DNA of 64,000 bases, from NCBI RefSeq assembly GCF_030269515.1, contig NZ_BSTM01000007.1:62001-126000 (forward strand), given 5' to 3'. Each line of letters opens with the position of its first letter. Position 1 is the first letter of the stretch. Below, in pieces: positions 7,938 through 18,137 of this stretch. The stretch is from Actinomadura sp. NBRC 104412 (GTDB taxonomy: Bacteria; Actinomycetota; Actinomycetes; Streptosporangiales; Streptosporangiaceae). A program made the translations under genes and the position numbers. A model generated the notes under the pieces. It saw only the letters and a program-made list of their open reading frames with translations, did not search any database and was not told the DNA's origin.

Positions 7938-8729
7938 ATGACCGTGCAGCTCTACGCGAGGGACATCGGCACGGGCACCCCACTCGTCCTCCTGCACGCC
8001 TTCCCGCTGTCCTCGGCCATGTGGCTGGCGCAGCGCGAGGGCCTCGCCGGGCGCTTCCGCGTGGTCACCCCGGACCTGCGCGGCTTCGGCGGCTCCGTGC
8101 TCGGCGCGGACGAGCCGTCCATCGACCTCATGGCCGACGACGTGGCCATGCTGTTCCGGCGGCTGGGCATCGGCAGGGCGGTCGTCGGCGGCCTGTCCAT
8201 GGGCGGGCACGTCGCGATGGCGCTGTGCCTGCGCCACCCCGACCTCGTCCTCGGCCTGGTGCTGGCCGGTGCCAAGGCCGGCGGCGACCCCGAGCCCGTG
8301 CGGCGGTCCCGGCTGCGGCAGGCCGAGATCCTCGAACGCGACGGCGACGTCGGCGTCCTCGTCGACGAGCTGCTGCCCGACCTGGTCGGCCCCACCACGT
8401 TGCGGCAGCGGGCCATGGTGTACGGGCGGGTGCGCGGCCTCGTCCAGGCCACCCCGGCGCGCGCCGCCGCCTGGGCGCAGCGGGCCATGGCCGCCCGCGC
8501 CGAGACGGCGGAGACGCTGCGCGAGCTGCGGGTCCCCACGCTGGTCATGGTGGGCGCGGAGGACACCCTCGCCACCGAGGAGGACGCCCGCGCCATGGCC
8601 GAGGCCATGCCCAACGCCGAGCCGATGGTCATCCCGCGCGCCGGGCACCTGTGCGCCGTCGAGCAGCCCGAGCTGTTCAACCAGACCGTCGCCGAGTTCG
8701 CCGCCGCCCTCGCCCGCGCCACGAAATAG
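7938..8729 (+). CDS. Alpha/beta hydrolase (esterase/lipase-like)
   Basis: A 263-residue alpha/beta hydrolase with HAFPL oxyanion segment (residues 20-24), nucleophile elbow GLSMGG (Ser87) and catalytic His237 in AGHL. The frame extends upstream, but ATG 7938 is chosen because the family's N-terminal strand (VQLYARDIGTGTPLVLLH) begins there. It is convergent with the AI-2E-type permease gene. The cap region (about 115-190) is helical; the substrate is unknown. Confidence 0.87.
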   Translation: MTVQLYARDIGTGTPLVLLHAFPLSSAMWLAQREGLAGRFRVVTPDLRGFGGSVLGADEPSIDLMADDVAMLFRRLGIGRAVVGGLSMGGHVAMALCLRHPDLVLGLVLAGAKAGGDPEPVRRSRLRQAEILERDGDVGVLVDELLPDLVGPTTLRQRAMVYGRVRGLVQATPARAAAWAQRAMAARAETAETLRELRVPTLVMVGAEDTLATEEDARAMAEAMPNAEPMVIPRAGHLCAVEQPELFNQTVAEFAAALARATK

Positions 8730-8748
8730 GCCGTACCCGGAAACGGCC
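8729..8748. terminator. Short hairpin between convergent genes
   Basis: GGCCGT (8729-8734) pairs with ACGGCC (8743-8748), overlapping the hydrolase stop and lying just before the end of the convergent permease gene. It could terminate transcription from either side. Confidence 0.35.
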
Positions 8749-8760
8749 CGCACCCGGCGG

Positions 8761-10185
8761 CTAGATCGACTCCTGGCGCGGCAGCAGCACCTCGCGGATC
8801 ACCAGGGAGATCGCCGCCGCGGTGGGGATGGCCAGCAGCGCCCCGATCACGCCGAACAGCGCCGCGCCGACCAGCGCCGCCACCACGGTCACCGCGGGCT
8901 GCACGTCCACCGTCCGCTTCATCACCCGCGGATAGACGAGATAGTTCTCCACCTGCTGGTAGATGATGTAGAAGACGAGGCTCGCGATGCCCTCGGGCAC
9001 CCCGGTCAGGAACGCCACCAGCGTCACGATCACCGCCCCGATGGTCGCCCCGATCAGCGGGATCAGGTCGAGCACCGCCACGATCAGCGCCAGCGCCAGC
9101 GCGTACGGGACCCCGAGGATCTGCAGGAACACGTACGAGGTGACGCCCGCGATGAACGCGATGGTGAACTGGCCGGCCACGTACCCGCCGATCCGGTCCA
9201 GGATCTCGTCACCCAGCAGCGCCACCCTGGCCCGCCGCGAGCGCGGCACGAGCTGGTAGGCGAAGGTCTTGATCTGCGGCAGCGAGCTGAGGAAGTACAG
9301 CGTCAGGATCAGGACCGTGATCGTCTGGAAGGTGCCGCTGAGCGCCTGCCGGCCCACCTCGTAGGCCCGCTCGGCCAGCATCGACTGGAACCCGGGCTCG
9401 CTGATCTTGTTCTGTACCTGCTCCAGCAGCCGGTACCGCCGGTCCCACTCGGCGATCTGCGGGTTGTTCTGCAACTGCTGCACGTACTCCGGCACGTTGC
9501 GGGTCAGCGCCGTGATCTGCTCGGTGAGCGGCGGGACGAGCGAGGCCACGAACCCGGCGAAGAACAGGATCACGGCGAAGAACACCGCGGCCACCGACCA
9601 GCCGCGGGACAGCCCGAGCCGCTTCAGCCGCTCCACCGCCGGGTTGAGCCCGACCGCCAGGAACATCGCGACCACGATCATGACGATCACCGACTGGGCG
9701 CTCGCCGCCGCCCGGATCAGCAGCCAGGCCGTGATCACCCCGAGCGCGCCGATGAAACCGAACGTGAACGGATGCGAGGTCCCCATCGGCTGCCCGGGAC
9801 GTCCGAACGGGAACCGGTGGTCCACGCCCGCTTCGAGCTTGCGCTGCTCGATGTCGTGCGCCGGGTCGGGGGTGCTCGCCTCGACCTTCCCCCGAACCGT
9901 CGGCACGGGAAGCCTTCTGCCGCCGTCGTCGCTCGGGAATTCGGGTTCGGTGTCGCTGTCGGTCGCTTCCTCCGTCACCTCGCCGGGCGGGCCGTCGGGC
10001 GTGTCGGCAGACGCGTCGTCGGGTGTGTCGCCGGGCGTGTCGCTGGGCGTGTTGCCGGGTGTGTCGCTGGGCGTGTCGTCTGAGGGCGGGGAGGGGTCGG
10101 GGACGGGTGAGCGCGCGGCGGCACCCTCCTCACCCGTGTCGTCGGGAGGCATGGGCTTATCCGTCTGGGGAGTCTCCTCGGCCAT
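8761..10185 (-). CDS. AI-2E family transporter (permease)
   Basis: A 474-residue membrane protein. After a ~120-residue acidic, Pro/Thr/Asp-rich cytoplasmic N-terminus comes the AI-2E/TqsA-PerM fold: helix pairs at about 150-215, an extracytoplasmic loop (230-330) and a C-terminal bundle with the family's PLIGATIGAV-type segment. Members export quorum signals, sodium or other solutes; no substrate can be assigned. ATG 10185 has a GAGGAGG site upstream. Around residues 35-65 the protein carries SDTP/GDTP repeats encoded by a 12-bp DNA repeat (about 10,010-10,083). Confidence 0.87.
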   Translation of the reverse strand: MAEETPQTDKPMPPDDTGEEGAAARSPVPDPSPPSDDTPSDTPGNTPSDTPGDTPDDASADTPDGPPGEVTEEATDSDTEPEFPSDDGGRRLPVPTVRGKVEASTPDPAHDIEQRKLEAGVDHRFPFGRPGQPMGTSHPFTFGFIGALGVITAWLLIRAAASAQSVIVMIVVAMFLAVGLNPAVERLKRLGLSRGWSVAAVFFAVILFFAGFVASLVPPLTEQITALTRNVPEYVQQLQNNPQIAEWDRRYRLLEQVQNKISEPGFQSMLAERAYEVGRQALSGTFQTITVLILTLYFLSSLPQIKTFAYQLVPRSRRARVALLGDEILDRIGGYVAGQFTIAFIAGVTSYVFLQILGVPYALALALIVAVLDLIPLIGATIGAVIVTLVAFLTGVPEGIASLVFYIIYQQVENYLVYPRVMKRTVDVQPAVTVVAALVGAALFGVIGALLAIPTAAAISLVIREVLLPRQESI

Positions 10186-10239
10186 GCCAGCCTCCTCGCC
10201 CTGCCGCCGGGTTCCGTCCCGGCCCATACCGTTCAGACA

Positions 10240-10280
10240 CTGAAAAGCCTAGAGGCGATCGCCGCCTCTAGGCTTTTCAG
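10240..10280 (-). terminator. Strong palindromic terminator
   Basis: A perfect 18-bp inverted repeat (10,240-10,257 with 10,263-10,280) around a 5-base loop. The stem holds CTGAAAAGCC and GGCTTTTCAG at its base. It lies 88 bases downstream of the coiled-coil gene's stop on the minus strand and upstream of the permease start, so it most likely ends the coiled-coil gene transcript. Confidence 0.8.
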
Positions 10281-10367
10281 GTTCCGCCGTTCTCGCCGGC
10301 CGTGTCGTGCTGACGGGACGGACCGGGGACTACCACCCGCTCCCGGTTCACACCGGGCGTCGCGGGC

Positions 10368-11738
10368 TCACTCCTGCCACCAGTCCTCGTCGTCCTCGTC
10401 GTCCTTCTTGGCCTGCGCGTTCTTGGTGGCCGTCGGAGCCGCCTTGGAAGCAGACGCCGCAGCAGACGCCGAGGCAGACGCCGAGGCGGCCTTGGCCGGG
10501 CCGGAGGAGGGCGCCGCCGCGGGGGCGGGCTTGGGCTCGGGGGACGACAGCGCGGGCTTCTCCTGCACGGGCGCCAGCTCGTCCACGCCGCCCATCGCCG
10601 GGGCCACGCCGCCGATCAGCTGGCGTAGCTGGTTGAGGTGGCTGGTGATGCTGTCGCGCTGGCGGGTGAGCTCGTCCACCTGACGCTGGGCGGCGGTGCG
10701 CACCCGGTCGGCCTCGGCCTTGGTCTCGGCCAGCAGTTGCTCGGCCTGCGCCTTGGCCTCGGCGATGACGTTGTCGGAGTTCTTCCGCGCGTTGGCCATG
10801 AGCTGCTTGGCGTGCGAGTCGGCCTCGCGCCGGGTCTGCTCGGCCTGCTGGGTGGCCTTGGCGGCGCGCTGCTCGGCGGACGCGGCGCGCTGCTCGGCCT
10901 CGGCGACCAGCTTCTGGGTGGCCTGCTGGGCGGCGGCGTGCCGCTCGGCGTCCTGCCGGTCGGCCTCCTCGCGCCGGGCGGCGAGCTGGATCTCGAACTC
11001 GGCCTCGGCCTGGGCGCGCTGGGCCTCGCTCTCCTCCAGGATGCGCTGGGCCTGGGCGCGCATCTCGTCCGCCTGCCGCTTGGCGGTGGTGAGGATCTCG
11101 TCGCGCTCGCGCTTGGTGGAGGCGCGGAGCTGGGCGACCTCGCGCTCGGTGGTGGTGCGGAGCTTGGCGATCTCACGCTCGGCGGCGGCGCGCTTCTCGG
11201 CCACCTCGTGGTCGGCGGTGGCGCGGAGCTTGGCGACCTCGCGCTCGGTGGTGGAGGTCAGCTCGTCGGCCTCGCGCCGGGCGGACGTGCGCACGTCGTC
11301 GGCCTCGCGCTCGGCCGCGCTGCGCATCTCGTCGCACTCGCGCTGCGCGCTGGCGCGCAGCTCGCTGGCCTCGTTCTCGGTGGCCGCGCGCAGCTCGGCG
11401 GCGTCGACCTTGGCCGCGGCCTTGATCTCGTTGGCCTCGGACCTGGCGGCCTGGACGAGCTCGGTGGCCTGCTCCTCGGCGAGGCGCAGCAGCTGCTCGA
11501 TACGGGCGCCGAGGCCCGAGTAGGTGGGGCGCTCCTGCTCCTGGAGCTGCCGATGCGCGTCCGACAGCTCACGCTGGAGGGCCTGGGTCGACTCGCGGGC
11601 CTGCCTGACCTCGTTGTCGAGTTGTTTGATGTGCTCGTCGACCTGGTGCCGGTCGTAGCCGCGAAGCACCACGTCGAACTCGCGTGGGGGTGTGTCTTCA
11701 AAGAAGTTGCTGAGCTGGGCGTCGATGTCGGACTGCAT
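10368..11738 (-). CDS. DivIVA-like/FilP-Scy-type coiled-coil filament protein
   Basis: A 456-residue, almost entirely helical protein. Residues 15-50 (PREFDVVLRGYDRHQVDEHI) form a DivIVA-like N-terminal motif. Residues ~40-380 are a continuous coiled coil made of imperfect Ala/Glu/Arg-rich repeats (units like AEREADDVRTSARREADEL). The C-terminus is Ala/Ser/Pro-rich and ends acidic (DDEDDEDWW). In Streptomyces the same position, beside methylmalonyl-CoA epimerase, holds FilP and Scy, polar-growth cytoskeletal proteins; this is probably their shorter counterpart. ATG 11,738 is preferred over a TTG 9 bases upstream. Confidence 0.85.
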   Translation of the reverse strand: MQSDIDAQLSNFFEDTPPREFDVVLRGYDRHQVDEHIKQLDNEVRQARESTQALQRELSDAHRQLQEQERPTYSGLGARIEQLLRLAEEQATELVQAARSEANEIKAAAKVDAAELRAATENEASELRASAQRECDEMRSAAEREADDVRTSARREADELTSTTEREVAKLRATADHEVAEKRAAAEREIAKLRTTTEREVAQLRASTKRERDEILTTAKRQADEMRAQAQRILEESEAQRAQAEAEFEIQLAARREEADRQDAERHAAAQQATQKLVAEAEQRAASAEQRAAKATQQAEQTRREADSHAKQLMANARKNSDNVIAEAKAQAEQLLAETKAEADRVRTAAQRQVDELTRQRDSITSHLNQLRQLIGGVAPAMGGVDELAPVQEKPALSSPEPKPAPAAAPSSGPAKAASASASASAAASASKAAPTATKNAQAKKDDEDDEDWWQE

Positions 11739-12160
11739 GTGGCTCAATCCTGATGTGACGGGGCTACGGGTGGTTCCGGGGACCGGTTGATCGCCTGGCC
11801 GCCGGGCCGGTCACCCGACGGCACGGGGCGCATGTGGCCCCAGACCTCTTCCGGCGAAAGAAGCGTACTCCGCGAGCTGCCGTGTTGGGGGCTCAACGGG
11901 ATGCACCACGCGATTTGTCGTTCTTGCGAACTTGTCCCGGGTGTGTCGTCGTGCCCGAAGGCGGCTCGCCAAAAACCCTCAATTGCCACGAACTACCCCA
12001 TCACACCCCGTGATGATCAATTGAACGGGCGGTGATCTCAATCACGTCACGATCGCGACCCCGCGGCCGGAATCGGTCCCGCGGGCCGACGCCGGCGCCT
12101 CCGGGCCTCCCAAGCCACCGGCCCTCACGGGGGCGCGGGTGCCTCAGCCCTCCGGGCGCC
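11739..12160. other. Intergenic region upstream of the coiled-coil gene
   Basis: About 420 bp with no convincing reading frame. It includes the coiled-coil gene's 5' region and an A/T-richer patch (about 11,980-12,045) with TGATCAATTGA. Near the epimerase stop there is a 17-bp tandem duplication, GCCTCAGCCCTCcGGGC / GCCTCAGCCCTCgGGGC (12,141-12,174), which repeats the last codons of that gene outside the frame. Confidence 0.5.
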
Positions 12161-12601
12161 TCAGCCCTCGGGGCGCTCGTCCGCCTTCTGGACGAGCTCG
12201 GTCAGCACCCCGTGGCAATCCTTCGGATGCAGGAAATTGATCCGCGAGCCCATCGAGCCCCGGCGCGGCTCCTCGTACAGGACGCGCACGCCCTTGCCCG
12301 CGATGCCCGCCGCCTCGTCCGCCACGTCGCCGTCGGTGCCGAACGCGATGTGGTGCACGCCCTCGCCGTTCTTGGCGAGCCACTTCGCCACCGGCGAGTC
12401 GTCCCGGATCGGCTGAAGAAGCTGGAGGTAGCTGGCCGCGCCGTCCCCGGTCGAGTTGATTCTCAGCATCGCCTCGCGGACGCCCTGCTCCTCGTTCACC
12501 TCGATATGGACGTCGGTGAAGCCGTAGGTCCGCCGGTAGAAGTCCACCGTCGCCTCAAGGTCATGGCAGGCGATGCCGATGTGGTCGATCCGGGTCAGCA
12601 T
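12161..12601 (-). CDS. Methylmalonyl-CoA epimerase
   Basis: A 146-residue glyoxalase-fold (VOC) protein. It begins [17 protein letters not shown], where His7 is a metal ligand, and contains GVHHIAF and the C-terminal [14 protein letters not shown] typical of methylmalonyl-CoA epimerase. It interconverts (2R)- and (2S)-methylmalonyl-CoA in propionate metabolism and polyketide extender supply. It is divergent from the thiolase gene with about 180 bp between them, the arrangement also seen next to filP/scy in Streptomyces. It starts at ATG 12,601; the longer frame upstream is unrelated. Confidence 0.92.
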   Translation of the reverse strand: MLTRIDHIGIACHDLEATVDFYRRTYGFTDVHIEVNEEQGVREAMLRINSTGDGAASYLQLLQPIRDDSPVAKWLAKNGEGVHHIAFGTDGDVADEAAGIAGKGVRVLYEEPRRGSMGSRINFLHPKDCHGVLTELVQKADERPEG

Positions 12602-12779
12602 GGCGCTCCTCGCGGGACGTGCCCCAATGGGACGGGGCGGCCGGAATCGGGCTCGGTCGTCCTGGGTATCGTGGCAAACGTTGCACCGGACCTTTGTGGA
12701 GGCCCCCCACGATGACCGAGCTTGTGAGGGAAGCGATGAGCACGGCACGCCTGGCCATGAGGCGGACGAAGGAGGTCTC

Positions 12780-13970
<1,191 letters not shown>

Positions 13971-14033
13971 AGCCCGCTCGGGCGCCCGCCCGCCGTTCTC
14001 GCCTCTTGGGACGCTCCCATCTATTGGGACCGC

Positions 14034-14708
14034 CTATTGGGACGCGGTGTTCCGGACGGTCACGGTGGTGAAGCCCAGCGCCTTGAGCATGTTCTGGAGC
14101 ATCAGCCTGGTGTTCTGGTCGGCGCGTTCGCGCAGGCCGCTCTGCGCGGCGGCCGCCTGGATCTTCTGGGCCGCGAGTACGTAGAGCTGCTGCTGATCGG
14201 CGGGGTTGCCGCTGAAGAAGTCGCCGGCGCGGTTGATCAGGCCGCGTTCGGTGGCGAAGACGTAGCTGCGCTTGGGGTCGAGGTTGGTCGGTTCGAGCTG
14301 TGCGCGCGGCAGCCGTACCGTCGCGGCCGTCCGGTCCTCGTTCACGGTCACCGCTCCCGAGCCGAGCTTGGCGAAGTCGACATAGGCGTCCACCGAGCCG
14401 TGCCCGACGAAGAGGGTGCGCGAGCCGCGTATCGCGTCCGGGAGGAACTTGGCGTCCTTCTCCAGGTCCACGACCACCTGGAAGTTGCCGGAGGCCGCCT
14501 CGAACCGGGCCAGGTCGCGGATCGACTGGAGCACCACGGGCCCGCTGCGGTCCCTGGTCTCCTCCTCGAAGGGGTTGATCCAGTCGGGGAGCATCCGCAT
14601 CGCCTGCTGTCCGGCCAGGACCACGGCGGCGGTCAGGACGACGACGGCCGCCAGGACGCCCCAGCCCCGCCGTCCGCTTCGTTCGGAAGGTGCCATGCGG
14701 AGGGGCAT
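14034..14708 (-). CDS. DUF4230 domain protein, membrane-anchored
   Basis: A 224-residue protein with one N-terminal membrane helix (about 17-37, RRGWGVLAAVVVLTAAVVLAG) and an exported DUF4230 domain (about 55-215). The domain matches family features such as the initial VVLQSIRDLARFEAASGNFQVVVD. Its function is unknown; such proteins are found across actinobacteria and Firmicutes. It is divergent from the DUF3817 gene. Confidence 0.8.
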   Translation of the reverse strand: MPLRMAPSERSGRRGWGVLAAVVVLTAAVVLAGQQAMRMLPDWINPFEEETRDRSGPVVLQSIRDLARFEAASGNFQVVVDLEKDAKFLPDAIRGSRTLFVGHGSVDAYVDFAKLGSGAVTVNEDRTAATVRLPRAQLEPTNLDPKRSYVFATERGLINRAGDFFSGNPADQQQLYVLAAQKIQAAAAQSGLRERADQNTRLMLQNMLKALGFTTVTVRNTASQ

Positions 14709-14750
14709 TCCCGGCGGACGGGGCCGGTCACCTTACCTCGCGGTTCCGGA

Positions 14751-14780
14751 TGTGAGCGAATGCGAGCGAACGTGAGCGAA
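14751..14780. repeat. Three tandem decamers in a divergent promoter region
   Basis: TGTGAGCGAA, TGCGAGCGAA and CGTGAGCGAA follow each other without a gap, a 10-bp period that places identical faces on one side of the helix. They lie about 45 bp upstream of the DUF4230 start and 65 bp upstream of the DUF3817 start, so they may be an operator array for either gene. Confidence 0.45.
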
Positions 14781-14844
14781 GGCGTGTGATCAGGGCCATA
14801 CGCCTGTCCGAAACACTCCGGGACTGCGTGTACGTTGACGTGCT

Positions 14845-15165
14845 GTGGACACCGTTCGAGCACTCAGGTACGTCTCCATCGGGGAGGCGACCTCGTTCCT
14901 CGTACTGCTGCTGATCGCGATGCCGCTCAAGTACGGAGCGGACATCCCGCAGGCTGTGTCGCTGGTAGGACCCATCCACGGGGTCCTGTTCCTGGCGTAC
15001 ATCGCGCTGGTGGTCGCGGCGCGCGAGGCCCTGGGATGGGATCTGAGGCGCACGGTGTTGGCACTGGTCGCAGGGGTGCTTCCGGTGGCGCCGTTCCTGG
15101 TGGAGCGCTACTGGGTCAAGCCGGCCGGGTCCGTCGACCGAGCGGTCGACGAGGCCACGGCCTGA
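14845..15165 (+). CDS. DUF3817 integral membrane protein
   Basis: A 106-residue protein with three predicted membrane helices, matching DUF3817. Family signatures include RYVSIGEATSFLVLL, PLKY and VGPIHGVLFLAYI. In many actinobacteria this domain occurs next to MFS or YdbT-type genes; its role is unknown. It starts at GTG 14,845, where similarity begins. A strong terminator follows directly. Confidence 0.85.
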   Translation: MDTVRALRYVSIGEATSFLVLLLIAMPLKYGADIPQAVSLVGPIHGVLFLAYIALVVAAREALGWDLRRTVLALVAGVLPVAPFLVERYWVKPAGSVDRAVDEATA

Positions 15166-15169
15166 AGCT

Positions 15170-15215
15170 CTGCATGGCCGCGGCGGGTCTGGGGGGTCCT
15201 GCTGCGGCCATGCAG
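15170..15215 (+). terminator. Hairpin terminator after DUF3817 gene
   Basis: CTGCATGGCCGC (15,170-15,181) and GCGGCCATGCAG (15,204-15,215) form a perfect 12-bp stem with a 22-base loop, starting five bases after the stop codon. Confidence 0.65.
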
Positions 15216-15250
15216 GGATCATCTCCCGCACCCTCTTCGGGGGGCCGTCC

Positions 15251-16576
15251 CTACTTGGGAAGTCCGTCCGCCCCGCGTGGTTCCAGCGGACGCGGTGACG
15301 GGCGCGGAGCGTCCGCCGGGCGCGGTGTGACCGACAGCCGGAAGTCGCGGGCCGCGAGCGCGCAGCTCTGGTAGTTCGCGTAGTGGGTACGCAGCCAGCC
15401 GCGCCGCTGCTCCTCCGTCCACTGCCCGAACCTGCGCGCCGTCCGCGTGTCCGTGATGGGGGGTGCCGCCCGGCCGAGCAGCCAGGCGTCGACCAGCGCG
15501 CGGTAACCGGGGTTGCGGGGGGACGCGCATGCCTGTGCGTCGGCCAGTGAGCGCATGATCTGCCGTACGGCGCGTACCTCGTAGCCGGGGGACAGCTCGT
15601 CGTCGAGATGGATGGACGCCGTCCCGCCCGCGACCGTGGCGGGTTCCGTGGCGGGACGCTGCACGACGCGGTTGAACTCGCCGGGTGTGCCGCTGAGACG
15701 GGTCGCCAACGGTGTCGTCGCCGTCATGAGCGCGGGCAGCGCCGACCGTAGCGCTGGGTGCACGCACACCGTCAGCGGCCATTCGCGGCATGCCAGGCGC
15801 ACCGGTGCCGGGACGACCGCGCTGCCTCCGGAGCCCTGGAGGCCCGTCATCGCGTTCCCCGTCACCAGCAGCGCGAGCACCATCGGGACCGCCACGGCGC
15901 GGCGCCGCGTCACCCACCCCACGTAGGCGAGCACCAGCGCCGCCGTGACGCCCATCGCCCACACCGTCTGATCCGCCAGCACGCTCGTGCGCAGCACGGT
16001 GAACAGCTCGACATGGTCGAGCGCCGCCGGGGGCAGCAGGCTCCACCACGACGTCCCGGGCGGGCGCAGCGCCGCCCACAGCCAGGTCAGCGCCGCGACC
16101 GCGACCACCGTCGCGGGACGCGGCACGGCCCGCCCCGCCAGATAGCCGATCACCACGTGCAGCACGAGGGACGCCGTGCCCGCCAGCAGCCCGAGCGGGT
16201 AGGGGTGCCCGGCCTCCTGCCGCAGCATGGTCTCGACGGTCACGGCGACCGTCACCGCCCCGTACGCCAGCGCCGCCGCCCCCGCGAGCAGCAGCAGGTC
16301 GAGCAGGGCGCCGGTGGCCGGGGAACGCGGCGAGAGGTCCCTCAGGTAGTTCAGGCCGCGCTCGCGTACCGCCGTCCAGGCGGCCAGCCCCGCGGCGACG
16401 GGACCCAGCAGCCGCACGGAGTTGATCAGCGCGACCACCGAGTTGTCCCAGTACCCCACGCCCGGGACCAGGGACCGCCAGGCGGTCACGATCCCGATCC
16501 CCGCCAGCAGCGGGACGGCGAGCAGCAGTGCCGCACGCCGCGCGTCGAGCCGGAGCACCCGCCCCAGCTCAGACAC
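15251..16576 (-). CDS. ABC-type membrane protein (permease partner)
   Basis: A 441-residue protein starting at GTG 16,576, which overlaps the end of the upstream ATPase gene by 8 bases. About six to eight hydrophobic helices occupy residues ~15-270. A soluble extracytoplasmic or cytoplasmic domain of ~160 residues follows (RLACREWPLTVCVHPALR..., with several Cys). The overlap with an ABC ATPase marks it as the membrane half of that transporter. No substrate is suggested. The C-terminal soluble domain is not recognised. Confidence 0.75.
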   Translation of the reverse strand: MSELGRVLRLDARRAALLLAVPLLAGIGIVTAWRSLVPGVGYWDNSVVALINSVRLLGPVAAGLAAWTAVRERGLNYLRDLSPRSPATGALLDLLLLAGAAALAYGAVTVAVTVETMLRQEAGHPYPLGLLAGTASLVLHVVIGYLAGRAVPRPATVVAVAALTWLWAALRPPGTSWWSLLPPAALDHVELFTVLRTSVLADQTVWAMGVTAALVLAYVGWVTRRRAVAVPMVLALLVTGNAMTGLQGSGGSAVVPAPVRLACREWPLTVCVHPALRSALPALMTATTPLATRLSGTPGEFNRVVQRPATEPATVAGGTASIHLDDELSPGYEVRAVRQIMRSLADAQACASPRNPGYRALVDAWLLGRAAPPITDTRTARRFGQWTEEQRRGWLRTHYANYQSCALAARDFRLSVTPRPADAPRPSPRPLEPRGADGLPK

Positions 16577-17696
16577 CGGCGCCGCTCCTCGCGGGCCGCC
16601 GTGCGGCGTGGTTCCCGGGACGGACCGCCACGGCCTGCTTCTCCGCGGGCAGCGGAGGCTCACCGCCCGCGGGATGGGCAGCGGCCCCCGCGTGCACGGC
16701 GGGGCGGGCGTCTTTGGACGGGCACGTCTGGACGAACTTGCCTGCATGGTCGATGGGATGGGGAGAAGGCGGAGGAAGCGCACCGGGCTGACCGGGCTGA
16801 TCGGGCGGGCCGGAGGGCGTTTCAGGGGCTTGGACGGTTTCAGGGGCTTGGACGACCGTGCACGGGAGGGGCCTGGGGTTCGGCGCCGGGACGGGGACGC
16901 ACGGCGCGGGTTCGCCCCCCGCCGATGTCGGGGCGCGGGGCGCCGAGGTGGCGCGGGACGGTGAGGCCGCACGGCGTGCCGAGGTCACACGGGGCGCGGA
17001 GGGGAGCAGGGCGGCGGAGGGCGCGGGACGGGGCGGGTAACGGGTCAGGCGCCCCCGGGCCAGCGTGTGGACCTCGCGGCACCAGGGGGCCAGGTGCTCG
17101 GGTCGGGCGCCGGAGACCACCACGGTGGGCGCCAGCGACCGGATCAGCGGGATCAGATCGGCGAGCGCGGCCTCGTCGGCGGTGGTGCGGCGCGCGTACA
17201 GCTCGTCGAGCGGATCGTCCAGGACGACGAGCTCGGGATCGTGGACGCACGCGGCGGCGAGCCCGGCGCGCAGCCGCACGTCCGGCGGGAGCAGCCCGAG
17301 CTCGGTGCGGCTCGAGTCGGCGACGTCGAGCCTTTTCATGATGTCGCGCGCTGCCGGCGCGCGCACCCGCTTGTAATAGGCCGCGTAGGTCACCAGTTCC
17401 TCGGTCGTCATGTTCCGGGCCCACTGGAACCTGCCGGGAAGGAAACCGATCCGCGCCCGGGCGGCGCGCAGGCCCCTGGCCGTCCCGATGTCATGCCCCA
17501 GAATTCTCAGCGCGCCGGAATGCGGCCGGCGCAATGTCGCGAACGTGGCCAGCAGAGTGGATTTACCGGCACCCGGTGGACCGGCCACGCCGATCACGCC
17601 TTCGGCCATGCCGAAGGCCACCGGGCGCAGGAGCCACCGCCCCCCGCGGCGGACACCCATCCCTTGGGCCACGATCGCGGAACGCTCCGCGATCAC
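16569..17696 (-). CDS. ABC transporter ATPase with degenerate signature and Pro-rich tail
   Basis: A 375-residue protein. Residues ~5-220 form an ABC ATPase with Walker A GPPGAGKST (39-47). The signature region reads LLPPD (135-139) instead of LSGG, and Walker B reads VVLDDP (157-162) with Asp in place of the usual catalytic Glu. Residues ~225-375 are a low-complexity Pro/Ala/Arg tail unlike ordinary ABC subunits. It is followed by the overlapping membrane-protein gene. The altered motifs suggest weak or regulatory ATP hydrolysis. It starts at GTG 17,696; an internal ATG (MGVRR) is possible. Confidence 0.78.
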   Translation of the reverse strand: MIAERSAIVAQGMGVRRGGRWLLRPVAFGMAEGVIGVAGPPGAGKSTLLATFATLRRPHSGALRILGHDIGTARGLRAARARIGFLPGRFQWARNMTTEELVTYAAYYKRVRAPAARDIMKRLDVADSSRTELGLLPPDVRLRAGLAAACVHDPELVVLDDPLDELYARRTTADEAALADLIPLIRSLAPTVVVSGARPEHLAPWCREVHTLARGRLTRYPPRPAPSAALLPSAPRVTSARRAASPSRATSAPRAPTSAGGEPAPCVPVPAPNPRPLPCTVVQAPETVQAPETPSGPPDQPGQPGALPPPSPHPIDHAGKFVQTCPSKDARPAVHAGAAAHPAGGEPPLPAEKQAVAVRPGNHAARRPARSGAGV

Positions 17697-18137
17697 ACTT
17701 AACCCCCCATTGTTCCGTCATGCGATTCAGTGGCGGCCTGGAGGGGCACCGATGGCCATTCCGTGCCGTGGCGCGTGTTCCGCTAGGGCCGGATCTCCTG
17801 CGAGCCCGGCGGCGAGCCCCGTTTGCCGTCGCACCATGCATCGACTCGGTGACTATAACCGTGCTTGGCGATAGCTGTCAGCCTTCTTTCAGGTCTGCCG
17901 CCTGGGGTCCTGGATTCTTTGCCTTCGGCAAGAACGGCCGAATTCCTTTATTCGGCGTTATGTCGGGTGCAGTGCGGCCGAGCCGGGCTGAAGGCGGCCG
18001 GATCACCCCGTACCGGACGTCCAGGCGGGCGGGCGACGGGTCCGGTGACAGGTCCGCCGGAGGGTCCCGCGCAAAGCGTGCTCAGCTAGCGGCGTACGGA
18101 CGTACGGACCGCGGCGTTCATGCGGCAGGATGGACCC
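17697..18137. other. Intergenic region between ABC ATPase and thioredoxin-TPR genes
   Basis: About 440 bp holding the divergent promoters; no convincing gene seen. It contains an A/T-richer core (about 17,845-17,965) and a small hairpin CCGAAT...ATTCGG (about 17,938-17,956). Confidence 0.45.

Noticed and set aside
8269..10083. 604-codon plus-strand frame across the hydrolase end and permease gene
   Set aside because: Shadow frame; the AI-2E-type membrane protein on the minus strand explains the sequence.
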